A DNA stretch of 64,000 nucleotides from Oricola thermophila (GTDB lineage: Bacteria > Pseudomonadota > Alphaproteobacteria > Rhizobiales > Rhizobiaceae). The DNA is taken from assembly GCF_013358405.1 (NCBI RefSeq), contig NZ_CP054836.1:2232001-2296000 (forward strand). Reading direction: 5' to 3'. Shown in pieces: positions 52,088-61,906 of the stretch (position 1 is its first letter; each line of letters begins with the position of its first letter). Position numbers and translations under genes: made by a program. Below the pieces are notes generated by a model. It saw nothing but the letters and a program-made list of their open reading frames with translations, was not told the DNA's origin and did no database searches.

Positions 52088-52671
52088 ATGAACAAGCAAT
52101 CCGGAACCTCGATTGACGCGGCTACCAAGCTGGTCAAAGGGATCAAGCGCAAGACGCGCAAACAGTATTCTGCGGAAGAGAAGATCAGGATCGTGCTGGC
52201 GGCCTGCGCGGGGAGGAGAGCATTGCCGCGCTGTACCGGCGTGAGGGCATTAGCGAGAGCCTGTATTCCACGTGGTCGAAAAAATTCTCCGTAGCGGGCT
52301 CGCGCCGCCTGGCCAGGGATACCGCTCGCCAGGCGACATCGCCTGAGGTTACGGAGCTACGCTCGGAAACGGCTGCGCTGAAGGAAGTCGTCGGCGAGCT
52401 GACGCTGGAAAACCGCCTGCTCAATAAGGCATGACCGGGGATGGAGAGTGCGAGGCATGAGGTATCCGGCATCGGAAAAATCTGGAGGTAATCCGCACCG
52501 TCGAAGCCTCGCATCTGCCCGCCGTCAGACACTGGCCATGCTCGGCATCCCGCGCACGACCTAATACCGCTGGTGTGACCGATGGTCCTCAGGCGGGCTT
52601 ATCGCGCTCAATGACACGGTGCCCCACCCGGAGTCCGTATTGGACATGATTGATGCCGTTCCCGGGAAGAG
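52088..52671 (+). pseudogene. Relic of an IS3-family transposase (orfA plus start of orfB)
   Basis: MNKQSGTSIDAATKLVKG, then KTRKQYSAEEKIRIVLA, is the N terminus of an IS3-family OrfA (HTH_Tnp_1). A one-base frameshift near 52199 shifts the remainder (GLRGEESIAALYRREGISESL, then LTLENRLLNKA) to another frame. OrfB begins beyond 52432 but carries a further frameshift near 52522 and an in-frame TAA at 52562 (IPRTT-stop-YRWCDRW), and similarity ends near PHPESV at about 52640. The copy is thus inactive and truncated, next to the ocd gene. Confidence 0.8.
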
Positions 52672-52674
52672 AGT

Positions 52675-53739
52675 TCAAGCTGTCATCCGCCTTGCTTGCG
52701 CACGCTTCAGCATACCAAAGATATCCTTTGGATCATCAGGATCGGCGATAATGTCTAGCATTTCGCGTCGTGTTGACATTGCCAAGCGATCCCGCAACCA
52801 GCGCAAGACAGAGAAGTCTTCGATCGCGAAGCCCACGCCGTCGAACAGGGTGATCTGCCGGGCATCGGTCCTTCCCGAGGCGGCGCCGGTTACCACCTGC
52901 CAAAGTTCTGTCACCGGAAAGTCGCTCGGCATCTGCTGAATTTCGCCTTCAATGCGCGTTTGCGGGGTGTATTCGACGAACACGGAAGAACGTTTCAGTA
53001 TGTCTGCATGAAGCTCTGTCTTGCCGGGGCAGTCGCCACCTATGGCATTGATGTGCACCCCAGCGCCAACCATATTGTCATGGAGGACCGTGGCATTCTG
53101 CTTGTCGGCGGTGCACGTCGTAATGATGTCGGCCCCTAGTACGGCCTCTTCCGCGGATCGACAGGGTATTACTTTCAGGCCGCTATCAGCAAGATTTGCA
53201 CCACACTTGCGCTCGGCATCCCCATCGGTGTCATAAAGCCGGACAGTTGTGATCCCGCATATCCTCTTTAGCGCAAGGGCCTGAAACTCTGATTGGGCGC
53301 CATTGCCAATCATGGCCATGACTTGCGAATCTGGTCGCGCCAGATGTCTCGTTGCCACGGCTGAGGCTGCGGCGGTACGAAGTGCCGTCAATATGGTCAT
53401 TTCTGTCAGGAGGAGAGGATAACCGGTATCGACCGATGCCAAAAGCCCGAAGGCCGTGACAGTCTGAAGACCGTCTCGGGTGTTCTTGGGATGCCCATTG
53501 ACATACTTGAACCCGTAGTCGACGCCATCCGATGTCGGCATCAATTCAATTACACCGTCACGCGAATGCGACGCAACGCGAGGCGTCTTATCGAATAATG
53601 GCCAGCGGCGAAAATCCTCCTCGATGTATACGGCGATCTGCGCCATCGCATCTTCGACGCCTTCGTCGAGGACGATCTGCATCATGTTTTCGACACTTAC
53701 AAACGGGATCGTGGAAAGGTTGGATGAAAGCTTGGTCAT
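52675..53739 (-). CDS. ocd: Ornithine cyclodeaminase
   Basis: A 354-residue mu-crystallin-family enzyme. The sequence follows Agrobacterium Ti-plasmid Ocd closely: N-terminal FVSVENMMQIVLDEGVEDAM, HSRDGVIELMPTSDG, then NGHPKNTRDGLQTVTAFG, the NAD loop AMIGNGAQSEFQALAL (about residues 141-156) and VHINAIGGDCPGKTELH with the catalytic Asp. It converts L-ornithine to L-proline plus ammonia. Last gene of a minus-strand catabolic unit, 72 nt after the DadA-like stop. Confidence 0.92.
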   Translation of the reverse strand: MTKLSSNLSTIPFVSVENMMQIVLDEGVEDAMAQIAVYIEEDFRRWPLFDKTPRVASHSRDGVIELMPTSDGVDYGFKYVNGHPKNTRDGLQTVTAFGLLASVDTGYPLLLTEMTILTALRTAAASAVATRHLARPDSQVMAMIGNGAQSEFQALALKRICGITTVRLYDTDGDAERKCGANLADSGLKVIPCRSAEEAVLGADIITTCTADKQNATVLHDNMVGAGVHINAIGGDCPGKTELHADILKRSSVFVEYTPQTRIEGEIQQMPSDFPVTELWQVVTGAASGRTDARQITLFDGVGFAIEDFSVLRWLRDRLAMSTRREMLDIIADPDDPKDIFGMLKRAQARRMTA

Positions 53740-53811
53740 GTTTTACCCACCGGCATCATAGGTTTGATTTCGAAACCGTCCCGTCGGACAGCAGTCTCCA
53801 CGGCGTCACCG

Positions 53812-55092
53812 CTAACAGAAGCGATCTATCAGGTACGGGGTAGCGTCCTTGCCTGGACCGCCGCGCGCAATCATGCTTCGGATCATCCGCGCGGTCGTCG
53901 CAGCCATTGTGACACCCAAATGTCCGTGTCCAAACGCGTAAAACACATTGGGATTTCTCGGTGACGGCCCAATAACCGGAAGCGAGTCCGGCGTAGACGG
54001 CCTGAAGCCCATCCACTCATTCCCGACCGGCTGCCCCGTCAGAGCGGGCAGGACTTTGTGGGCCTGATTTTTCAGCTGGCGGATGCGGCGATAATCCGGC
54101 GGCGCATCAAGACCAGCAAGCTCGGTGCCATTCAAGACCCGAAGCCCACCGATCATCGGGGAAAGCACCATCCCAATGCCCGGGAAACAGACTGGTCTCG
54201 ATAGCAGCGCGTCGCGGCCCGTCGCGAATATCATGTGATATCCGCGCTCGGCATCCAGCAGAACCCGATCGCCGACATCGCGAACCAGACGCCGTGACCA
54301 AGCTCCGGCCGCCACGACGATCTTGTCGAAGGGCCGGTTCATCCCACAGGCGCCGACTAGGCTGGGCCCGTCCTGCCTCGACACAATGCGGTCAACCTTG
54401 GCACGCACATGGCGCGCGCCTCGGGATTGCGCGGCCCGTGCAAAGGCCTCGGCCAAGCCTCGGGGATTCGCAACAAACCCGGACCGGCTCTGAAACAGAC
54501 CCATGCGACAGACTTCGGGAGATAGCGCGGGTTCCAGGCGTAGCAAGGCATCCCTGTCCAGGACCTCGGCTTTGATTCCGGCTTTGGCCTGCAACCGCCG
54601 CTCAAGCCTGGTCGTCGCGAATTCTGCCTCGGAAGCATAGACTTTCAGCCAGCCAGCCTGCCTGATGCAATTATCTGCACCACTTAGCCGCAGAAGCGGC
54701 TGGTAGTCTTCGAGCGCTTGCGTGACGAGAGGCCCAAGCGCACGCGAGATGCGCTCGACCTCAGTGATCCGGCCAGCGCTGACAAAGCGCCAAAGCCAAG
54801 GCAGCGCGCGGGGCAGGTGCGCAAGCCGCAATACCGCCGGCCCATCCCGATCGAGCAGATAGCCGGGGATGGATTTCAGGACATCCGGTGTGGCGTTCGG
54901 CATGACAGAGCCCGTAACGATGGCTCCGGCATTGCCGAATGACGTACCCGAGCCCGGAGCGGCCGGATCATATACAGTGACGGTGTGGCCGTCTTCGGCC
55001 AGTGCCAGCGCGGTTGCGCTTCCCACGATACCGGCACCGATCACAGCGATCTCCAGACCGCCTCGGCTATTGTGGACAGCATTGTTTTTCAT
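53812..55092 (-). CDS. FAD-dependent D-amino acid dehydrogenase-like oxidoreductase
   Basis: A 426-residue DAO/DadA family flavoenzyme. The N-terminal dinucleotide fold is EIAVIGAGIVGSATALALAE (about 14-33), the flavin motif continues with TVYDPAAPGSGTSFGNAG, and the C-terminal block is GNEWMGFRPSTPDSLPVIGP with YAFGHGHLGVTMAATTARM. It should oxidise a secondary or D-amino acid to an imino acid, donating electrons to the respiratory chain. Its location between an amino acid ABC transporter and ocd suggests release of ornithine or a related amino acid from a conjugate or D-form, which is inference. Confidence 0.88.
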   Translation of the reverse strand: MKNNAVHNSRGGLEIAVIGAGIVGSATALALAEDGHTVTVYDPAAPGSGTSFGNAGAIVTGSVMPNATPDVLKSIPGYLLDRDGPAVLRLAHLPRALPWLWRFVSAGRITEVERISRALGPLVTQALEDYQPLLRLSGADNCIRQAGWLKVYASEAEFATTRLERRLQAKAGIKAEVLDRDALLRLEPALSPEVCRMGLFQSRSGFVANPRGLAEAFARAAQSRGARHVRAKVDRIVSRQDGPSLVGACGMNRPFDKIVVAAGAWSRRLVRDVGDRVLLDAERGYHMIFATGRDALLSRPVCFPGIGMVLSPMIGGLRVLNGTELAGLDAPPDYRRIRQLKNQAHKVLPALTGQPVGNEWMGFRPSTPDSLPVIGPSPRNPNVFYAFGHGHLGVTMAATTARMIRSMIARGGPGKDATPYLIDRFC

Positions 55093-55155
55093 TGGATCAT
55101 TCGACGACGAAAACAGGGCGCCGGCGCACCGGCTTTCCGGCCGCAGCGGCAGCGG

Positions 55156-55896
55156 TCAATGCCGCAATACCTGGCCCAGGAAGCTTTTTGTCCGCGCATT
55201 GACCGGAGCGTTGAAAAAGGTTTCCGGATCCGCTTCCTCGATGATTCGTCCGCCGTCCATGAAAACGACCCGATCGGCAACCGCCCTCGCGAAACCCATC
55301 TCATGAGTAACGCAGACCATGGTCATGCCGTCTTTTGCCAGCGAGACCATGGTTTCCAAGACTTCGCTTACCATTTCGGGATCAAGTGCCGAGGTCGGTT
55401 CATCGAACAGCATCACCTTGGGCGACATGCACAAAGACCGTGCGATAGCCACCCGTTGCTGTTGCCCGCCAGAAAGCTGGCCGGGATACTTGTCGGCCTG
55501 ATCCGCAATACAAACGCGCTCAAGGTATTTCATGGCGTTTTCCCTAGCCTGACCCTTGGTCATACTGCGCACCCAGACCGGCGCCGCCATCAGGTTCTCC
55601 AGAACGGTCATGTGCGGAAATAGGTTGAAGTGCTGGAATACCATGCCGACATCGACACGAACCGCATCGATGTCTTTCATCTTGCGATGCAATTCCCGTC
55701 CGTTGACGACAATCCGGCCATTCTGGTGGGATTCAAGCCAGTTCAGCGTCCGGATAAGCGTTGATTTTCCCGACCCCGATGGTCCGCATATGACAATACG
55801 GTCGCCTTCGTTGACGGTGAAATTGATGTCCTTCAGGGCGTGAAAGTCGCCATACCACTTGTTGACGTTTTCCATGCGGATGATCGGATTCGTCAT
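55156..55896 (-). CDS. Polar amino acid ABC transporter, ATP-binding subunit
   Basis: A 246-residue ATPase of the GlnQ/HisP group. Walker [15 protein letters not shown] (about 38-51), Q-loop [16 protein letters not shown], signature [15 protein letters not shown] (about 140-154), Walker [16 protein letters not shown] (about 158-172), and the switch His in [16 protein letters not shown]. Length is typical. It energises the permease encoded 10 nt upstream. Confidence 0.95.
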   Translation of the reverse strand: MTNPIIRMENVNKWYGDFHALKDINFTVNEGDRIVICGPSGSGKSTLIRTLNWLESHQNGRIVVNGRELHRKMKDIDAVRVDVGMVFQHFNLFPHMTVLENLMAAPVWVRSMTKGQARENAMKYLERVCIADQADKYPGQLSGGQQQRVAIARSLCMSPKVMLFDEPTSALDPEMVSEVLETMVSLAKDGMTMVCVTHEMGFARAVADRVVFMDGGRIIEEADPETFFNAPVNARTKSFLGQVLRH

Positions 55897-55906
55897 GTCT
55901 CGATCC

Positions 55907-56878
55907 TCAATGCGAAGCTCTGCGATAGTGGCGCTCGATTCGCGACTGGATGAGTTCCAGAACGATCGACAAAACCCAGTAAATCAGCGCGGCAGTGATC
56001 AGCATTTCCATGTGCTTGAAATCCTTTGCCCCCAGTGTGCGAGCAAGAAACATTAGCTCCCAGACGCCAATGACCGAGACAAGCGAACTATCCTTCAGCA
56101 TGGAAATGAATTGGTTTCCGGTCGGCGGAATAATCAACGGCAATGCCTGGGGCAGTATGATGCTGCGCATCGTACGACCGAACTTCATGCCCAAGGACCG
56201 CGACGCTTCCCATTGCCCCTTGTCGATTGACTGAATTCCGGCGCGGAAAATCTCGGTCATGTAGGCGCCATAACACAGGGTCAACGCCAGAATGCCGGCC
56301 GGCACCGCGTCGATCACATAGCCCAGTTGCGGCATGCCCAGGTAGATCAGGTAGACTTGCATCAAAAGCGGCAAGCCGCGGAAGAATGAGGTGTAGAAAC
56401 TGGCAATTGCAAAGGCAAAGCCATTTGCAGACAGTTTGGCGATAGCCCCGATCAAGGCCAGTGCAGAGGCGAGAACAATCGATATTCCCGAGATGTAAAT
56501 TGTGGTCAGCACACCTTGGGCGACCATGAACCAGATCTTCGAGCGGATGAACGCGAAGTCGAGGTTGAAGCCATAGAAGAAGGCCAGGAACAGCCCCAAG
56601 AGTTCCATCCAGACAACGAACATCTGCACGCGAAACGCCAGGAAACTGACCAGGACAATGTTGATCCCCAAACAGATCGACAGGGCGAAGGCGACGGCAA
56701 GCCGACCGGTCATCCCCGACTGCGTCGGCTCCCCGATTGCAGGGCGAAGCAAGTCGCCAAAGATCGTGCCAGTCAGATCAATCACGCCGAACAGGACCGT
56801 CAGAACAGCGACGACTCCGGTCAGAAACAGCGGATTACGAACCAAAGGGCCTTGGACTACAGTGTCTTGGTAAAGCAT
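55907..56878 (-). CDS. Polar amino acid ABC transporter, permease
   Basis: A 323-residue His/Glu/Gln/Arg/opine-type permease. The EAA loop is [26 protein letters not shown] (about 218-243 in two blocks of the family), and [20 protein letters not shown] is typical of the first core helix region. A two- to three-helix N-terminal extension ([35 protein letters not shown]) precedes the core. It is the only permease in the operon, so it presumably works as a homodimer. Start at 56878 (MLYQDTV) with a GGGGGCG site. Confidence 0.9.
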   Translation of the reverse strand: MLYQDTVVQGPLVRNPLFLTGVVAVLTVLFGVIDLTGTIFGDLLRPAIGEPTQSGMTGRLAVAFALSICLGINIVLVSFLAFRVQMFVVWMELLGLFLAFFYGFNLDFAFIRSKIWFMVAQGVLTTIYISGISIVLASALALIGAIAKLSANGFAFAIASFYTSFFRGLPLLMQVYLIYLGMPQLGYVIDAVPAGILALTLCYGAYMTEIFRAGIQSIDKGQWEASRSLGMKFGRTMRSIILPQALPLIIPPTGNQFISMLKDSSLVSVIGVWELMFLARTLGAKDFKHMEMLITAALIYWVLSIVLELIQSRIERHYRRASH

Positions 56879-56936
56879 AGCGCCCCCACGCGGAAAAGAT
56901 GGTCCGGCGCGCACCGTCCGCGCCGGACCGGCATCC

Positions 56937-57770
56937 TCATTCGGCCTTGGTGTAATCGAATCCGTACCACTTCATCGAAAGAGCGGTCATGGTGCCATCG
57001 GCCTTCATGTCCGCGACGATGCCAGCCAGCACATCGTTGAATTCGCCGTCACCAAGATCAATCGCCAGCGCAAGGGGCTCATAAAACAAGGGCTCACCAA
57101 TCACCTTGATCGGATAGCCAGTCTCGATGGCGTCATTGATGGCCGGCAGACCTTCAACCAAACCGTCCAAGCGCGTGCCGTTGCCAAGGCGCAGATCATC
57201 GAACGCAGGCTGCGGCCCCTGGTAAGAACGGATTTCGCCCGGTGCGATCTGGTATTCGAATGTCGGAACGCCCACAGCATCAATAGTCAGATCGCGCTTC
57301 AGATAGAGCTCATATGTGCAATTGGCACAGGCACCGACGACCTTGCCATCAAGATCGGATGGCTTGACGGCCTTGCTATCGCGATGCACGGCGACGGCAG
57401 CTGGCGTGTAGTAGTAAATTGCGGGAAAGGCGAGGACTTCTGCCCGCTTGGCCGTCGGCGTCATCGAGCCTACAGAAATGTCCCACCGCCCGTTCCAGTT
57501 GCCGGCCGTGATCACGTCCCAAGCTGGCGTCACAAACTCGACTTCGACGCCGAGCCGCTTGGCGATCTCCTTGGCAACATCGACGTCAAAACCATCCATT
57601 TCATTTTGTTCGTTCAGAAAGCTCTGGGGCGCCCAGTTGGCCGAAGTGGCCACCTTCAGCACTTTTGTTTCCATGACACGGTCCAGAGCTTCTCCGGCAT
57701 AGGCCGTGGTGACAACGAAAGCGCAAGCAAGACCGGCCAACGCCATTTTGAAGTGTTCAGCAGGTTTCAT
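56937..57770 (-). CDS. Amino acid ABC transporter, periplasmic substrate-binding protein
   Basis: A 277-residue family 3 binding protein with Sec signal peptide (residues 1-24, ending TAYA). The mature part starts with GEALDRVMETKVLKVATSAN, then FLNEQNEMDGFDVDVAKEIAKR, the classic SBP_bac_3 entry, and TAKRAEVLAFPAIYYYTP. An unusual CANC (CxxC) lies in VVGACANCTYELYL (about 151-164). Start at 57770 behind GGGAGGGAAC; the longer frame from 57989 crosses the LysR promoter and is rejected. It heads the operon and is divergent from the LysR gene. Confidence 0.92.
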   Translation of the reverse strand: MKPAEHFKMALAGLACAFVVTTAYAGEALDRVMETKVLKVATSANWAPQSFLNEQNEMDGFDVDVAKEIAKRLGVEVEFVTPAWDVITAGNWNGRWDISVGSMTPTAKRAEVLAFPAIYYYTPAAVAVHRDSKAVKPSDLDGKVVGACANCTYELYLKRDLTIDAVGVPTFEYQIAPGEIRSYQGPQPAFDDLRLGNGTRLDGLVEGLPAINDAIETGYPIKVIGEPLFYEPLALAIDLGDGEFNDVLAGIVADMKADGTMTALSMKWYGFDYTKAE

Positions 57771-57909
57771 GTTCCCTCCCTTGGAATACCGATGGCCCGG
57801 AGGCCAACGAACCACCCAGCCATGCCAGCAGTCGGCGGAGCTTCGGATGCGGACAGTGCGGGCTGATGCGAAGAGGCTAGGGCGGGAGTTGTCATGATAC
57901 AAATGAATA

Positions 57910-57928
57910 GTTATCAGCTTCTCATAAC
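57910..57928. promoter_or_regulatory. Inverted repeat in the LysR / ABC operon divergent promoter
   Basis: GTTAT-CAGCTTCTC-ATAAC is a perfect 5-bp inverted repeat with a 9-nt spacer and includes a T-N11-A LysR-box pattern. It lies about 47 nt upstream of the LysR ATG and about 140 nt upstream of the binding-protein ATG, a usual place for autorepression and activation by the LysR protein. Confidence 0.5.
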
Positions 57929-57974
57929 CAAATGGAATTGCGCGCCGGAGCATGAACCGGTTCAGGATTGACCA

Positions 57975-58871
57975 ATGAATATCAAGCACTTGCAGGTGTT
58001 TTCAGCCGTATACGAAACCGGATCCGTCACTCGGGCCGCGGAAACAATGCACCTCAGCCAGCCGGCAATAAGCAAGTCTCTGGCAGCGCTGGAAGCGGAA
58101 ATCGGCTACAGCCTTTTCCGCCGTGAGGGGACCGGCCTGCAACCTACACCTGAAGCGAACCTGCTCATCGAAGACATTTCGGAGTTCCTGCACGGCTTTG
58201 AGCAGTTGACCGCCAGCTTCAAGCGCGCTGGCCGAGGAGACCGGGGGTTGGTCCGGATCGCGGCAACGCCGGGACCTTCATTGGGATTCCTGCCTGGTCT
58301 GGTAGCGGAGTTCATGCGCCAGAATCCCAGGACCAACGTCTCGTTGAAAATCCGAAACTCGGCCTCAATCCGCGAGTTGGTAGCAACGGGAAATGCAGAT
58401 ATCGGCATTGCCGACACCGGATTGCAGTCACCCCGCTATGACTCGCAGCCGCACCGAATGGTTTGTCTTTGCGCCGTCCACAGATCCCACCCGGCTGCCG
58501 CGCTTGATGTAATCCAGCCCGAGGATCTTGCCGGAACGAACTGGATCACCCTTGGTCAGGAACATGAAACCTTCCACCAACTGGCATCAGCACACCAGCA
58601 GGCCGGGGTGCAATTCAACTCGACCCTGACCGTCGACTCCAGCATTCAGGCCCTTTTGATGGTGGAACTTGGTGCTGGCGCCGCCGTTCTGGACCCGCTG
58701 AGCATCAGATTGTTCACCACGCGGAACAAAAGAGACAACCGCGACGTTGTTCTGAAACCGTTCCAACCGACCATTTACGAGTCGATAGACGTGCATTCTG
58801 TCAATGCGCGGCCTATGTCTGCAGCAGCAAGGTCGATGCTCTTGTACATTCTGAAGGCACTTGACGCCTAG
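57975..58871 (+). CDS. LysR family transcriptional regulator
   Basis: A 298-residue LTTR. The winged helix (MNIKHLQVFSAVYETGSVTRAAETMHLSQPAISK has the classic TRAAETMHLSQPAIS block, about 19-33) is followed by an effector-binding domain. In Ti plasmids OccR, also LysR type, sits divergent from an ABC transporter operon with ocd; this gene has the same arrangement, so it likely senses the transported amino compound. That role is inferred from context. Confidence 0.9.
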   Translation: MNIKHLQVFSAVYETGSVTRAAETMHLSQPAISKSLAALEAEIGYSLFRREGTGLQPTPEANLLIEDISEFLHGFEQLTASFKRAGRGDRGLVRIAATPGPSLGFLPGLVAEFMRQNPRTNVSLKIRNSASIRELVATGNADIGIADTGLQSPRYDSQPHRMVCLCAVHRSHPAAALDVIQPEDLAGTNWITLGQEHETFHQLASAHQQAGVQFNSTLTVDSSIQALLMVELGAGAAVLDPLSIRLFTTRNKRDNRDVVLKPFQPTIYESIDVHSVNARPMSAAARSMLLYILKALDA

Positions 58872-59903
58872 CGGAACCGCCACTCCCCCAATGAATGAGT
58901 CCGCAGCGATGTTTACGAGGAGAAAAAGGCACGAAATTTCGAACGAGCGCACCGGCAGCCTGCCCCGGTAGCGCCGCGAGCCGGGACATGGATAAAAGTC
59001 ATAGGCAGATTGACCAGCGCCATCATCGCTTTCGCCTGCGAACATCTGACCTGCCACTGGACTTCCATCCAATCGCAACTGAAGCCCAGTTGTTGAGTAT
59101 GCCGATCCGCGCAGGTTGAACAATCGCCCACCGGAAAACTTTTCCTGCACTGCCCTGCCTCCCCCTAATATCTTCGCGATTCATCTGCAAATGGCGCTAC
59201 GAGGAGTAACGGGGAGAACAGGCTGGAGGTTGGGCAAACGGAGTTTGCACGGGGATCGGGCGTTTGGTCCGGACACCGACATGACAAACCGACGCCGGAT
59301 CAGAAACGGCGGAACCGTCAGTCAGACCTGACCGAAACCCGGCTGGGACCATAGAACACCGAGACCAAACCGACAGGGGCCCCGAGCCGGAACAGCAGCC
59401 CCCCTCGACCAACTCTCCTAATCTTGGGCACAGCCGGACTGCGTCACCTACCCTTTGCCGCGTGCTTCCGGATCAGCCTTTCTCGCTCCCGCCGTTGGCG
59501 CCGCCACGCCTGCCCTCGCCGTCTTTCCCCTCAGACAAGCTTCGAGAACCTGCGCTGGAAGCACCAACCGATCCAGTAGCGCACCCCATAATACGAAAGC
59601 GTCTACCTGCGCGCTTGGAATACCGTATCGCAGGCAAGAACCGGTGTCCGTAAATGGGTGGAACTCTAAGTCCAGATACAGTCCCACCCTTGGTGGCAAA
59701 CAATCTACCGTGATCTAATGACAGGCTGTCGACCAACTCCAAACTGATCAGCAGGTGCGAAAACGCCGAAAACTGTCCAATGATCGGGGTACAGGTCATC
59801 CTGTCGCCCCCGACTTTCATCAATCTGTAGCGACCAGTCCAAGTTTTCTGTACTGAGCCCTGCAATAGGGAACAGAGGTAAGCAGATATCAGAAGCCGGC
59901 CCC
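58872..59903. other. Gene-poor 1-kb gap, probably decayed DNA
   Basis: No open frame here shows a known family, a ribosome-binding site and codon bias together. Several short minus-strand frames (59473-59865, 59448-59699, 58913-59131) are mutually inconsistent and fragmentary. GC is lower and more uneven than in flanking genes. The segment TGTACTGAGCCC (59848-59859), with TGTCCAATGATCGGGGTACAG (59776-59795) on its left, looks vaguely like IS3-type terminal sequences. An insertion-sequence remnant is possible but not established. Confidence 0.5.
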
Positions 59904-61415
59904 TTAAGCGCGCATCTTACGTCGATCGCGTGCAGCAGGCCTGTTGAGCGCGGCTTTTATTCCGGCGAAGCTCCATAGGGAAAGCGTCAGGATACCCAGA
60001 ATAGCGGACCCCGGACGCTCAAAGAACCCGGCAACAGAGCCCTGTGTGCTGATGAGCGACTGCATCAGGTTCTGTTCGACTATTCGGCCCATGACGATGC
60101 CCAGCACCGTTGGCGCGAGAGGCAAGCCCGAAGCATTCATCAAGAGCGCCAACGCACCAAGTCCAAGCATCACCAGCAGTCCGCTCATGTCATTGTTTAT
60201 GGCGAAAGCTCCAAGACATGCGAGGACCAGTAGAGACGGCGCGATGATTGTTGTGGGCACCCTCAGCACAAATCCAGCGATCCGGATCGCCATCCAGCTG
60301 AAAGGCAGCAAAAGGAGATTGGCAAGGAAGAACACCAGAAAGACGGCGTATACCATCTGGGAATTCTCGACAAACACCATCGGCCCCGGATTCACCCCTT
60401 TCAGATAAAGCACGCCAATGGCGATGGCAGTGATCGTGTCTCCGGGGATCGCGAAAACCAGCGCCGGAATCCAGGCCCCCGCCAGCGCGGCATTGTTCGC
60501 CGAACCACCTGCCACGATGGGTTCGATATGGCCCTTGCCCCATTTTTCGGGCTCGCGACTGAAACGCCGGGTTACAGCGACCGAGATCCAGGCGGCAATG
60601 TCGGCCCCGGCACCGGGCAGAGAACCTATGGCGGTTCCCATGATCGAGCCACGCAGCGATGGCCACCAGTACCGGCGTCCCGCCCGCAGGACCTTGCCGG
60701 AAGCCGAACCTCCGTCACCTTTGTCAAGCTTCTGGACGCGCGGCACCGTCGCCATGAGACGGAATATCTCGGGCAGCGCGAACATGCCGATCAGCGCCGG
60801 AATGAAGGAAATGCCCTCGAGCAGCGCCCAGGATCCGAAGGTGAAGCGCGGATAACCGGTGGTGTAATCCATGCCCACGCATGCGATGAAGAGGCCGATC
60901 ATGAGCGAAGCCATGCCCTTCAACAGGTCATCGCCCGCCACAAAAACCGCACAACTCAGACCGAGACAGCCGAGCCAGAAGAATTCGAAGCTGCTGAAGC
61001 TCAGCGCGAAATCCGCCAGGATCGGCGAGGCGGCTACAAGTATCACCGTCCCGATGCAGCCACCCAGCATCGAGAAGAATGCCGAAGCCCCGATCACGTA
61101 TCCGGCCTCGCCCTTCTGCACGAGTGCGTTGGCGTCCTCCATGTATGCCGCCGAGGCGGGAGTACCCGGGATGCGCAGCAGCGCTCCCGGAACATCGCCG
61201 GCGAAGATCGACATGGCGGCTGCAGCAACGATCGACGCGATGGCCGCGATCGGCGACAGGAGGAAAGTGATCGGTATGAGCAGTGCCACTGCCATCGTTG
61301 CCGTCAGTCCCGGCAGCGCGCCCACCACGAAGCCGAAGAACGCCGCAACGACGATGGAAAGCAGCGTTTCCGGCGCGACAACGAGACCGGCCGCAGCGAT
61401 CAGGTCCGTAAACAT
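59904..61415 (-). CDS. tctA: Tripartite tricarboxylate transporter, large permease TctA
   Basis: A 503-residue TctA-family protein with about 12 hydrophobic segments. Family blocks: VVGALPGLTATMAVALLIP (about 30-48), GDVPGALLRIPGTPASAAYM (about 73-92), GSLPGAGADIAAWISVAVTRR and the FAIPGDTITAIAIGVLYLKG block near residue 322. It couples solute import to a cation gradient, receiving ligand from TctC. Its start overlaps the TctB stop by one base (TGATG). Confidence 0.95.
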   Translation of the reverse strand: MFTDLIAAAGLVVAPETLLSIVVAAFFGFVVGALPGLTATMAVALLIPITFLLSPIAAIASIVAAAAMSIFAGDVPGALLRIPGTPASAAYMEDANALVQKGEAGYVIGASAFFSMLGGCIGTVILVAASPILADFALSFSSFEFFWLGCLGLSCAVFVAGDDLLKGMASLMIGLFIACVGMDYTTGYPRFTFGSWALLEGISFIPALIGMFALPEIFRLMATVPRVQKLDKGDGGSASGKVLRAGRRYWWPSLRGSIMGTAIGSLPGAGADIAAWISVAVTRRFSREPEKWGKGHIEPIVAGGSANNAALAGAWIPALVFAIPGDTITAIAIGVLYLKGVNPGPMVFVENSQMVYAVFLVFFLANLLLLPFSWMAIRIAGFVLRVPTTIIAPSLLVLACLGAFAINNDMSGLLVMLGLGALALLMNASGLPLAPTVLGIVMGRIVEQNLMQSLISTQGSVAGFFERPGSAILGILTLSLWSFAGIKAALNRPAARDRRKMRA

Positions 61416-61888
61416 CAGATGAAGTCCTGCAGAAGGCCGGTCGGCAACGGCACCTTGAGAAGCACGCGAAAGGTCAGGTCGAAAAGCACTGTCAGCGCGA
61501 TCGACAACGGAATGGAGACAGCAGGCCGTCCGTACCGGGCCAGCAGGCCCGACATCAGTATGGCCAGGATCAGAATCTGCGCGCCGATGATCTCGCCGAA
61601 CAGCACCATCGACGCGACGGACGCCACGATGTAGAGCGCGGCCATCCCCCCGCGCCGAATTTCAAAAGCCGCCGGAATTGACATCAGCCGGGGCACCAGG
61701 CCTGCCCGCGCACGCCCTCGCAAGACCAGGGCGCCGCCCAACAGGACCAGTCCGGCGCCGATCAACCGAGGAAAAAGGTCGGGGCCATAATACTGGCCCG
61801 CGACCACCGGAAAGCTGCCCACATGCCAAATCACCACGGCTCCGAATAGCGCCAACAGTGCACCGATGAGAGCGTCATGGATTTGCAT
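61415..61888 (-). CDS. tctB: Tripartite tricarboxylate transporter, small subunit TctB
   Basis: A 157-residue membrane protein with four helices, in the TctB size range. LLALFGAVVIWHVGSFPVV near the N terminus and GQYYGPDLFPRLIGAGLVLLGG (about 31-52) are the TctB signature. It is 18 nt after tctC and overlaps tctA by 1 nt, and forms the membrane part with TctA. Confidence 0.9.
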   Translation of the reverse strand: MQIHDALIGALLALFGAVVIWHVGSFPVVAGQYYGPDLFPRLIGAGLVLLGGALVLRGRARAGLVPRLMSIPAAFEIRRGGMAALYIVASVASMVLFGEIIGAQILILAILMSGLLARYGRPAVSIPLSIALTVLFDLTFRVLLKVPLPTGLLQDFI

Positions 61889-61906
61889 GGAGCTAACCTG
61901 CCTGTC

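Noticed and set aside
59473..59865. 130-codon minus-strand frame in the 1-kb gap
   Set aside because: A plausible-looking N-terminal half turns into Arg/Gly/Ser-rich shifted-frame sequence. Neither family nor start site supports it.
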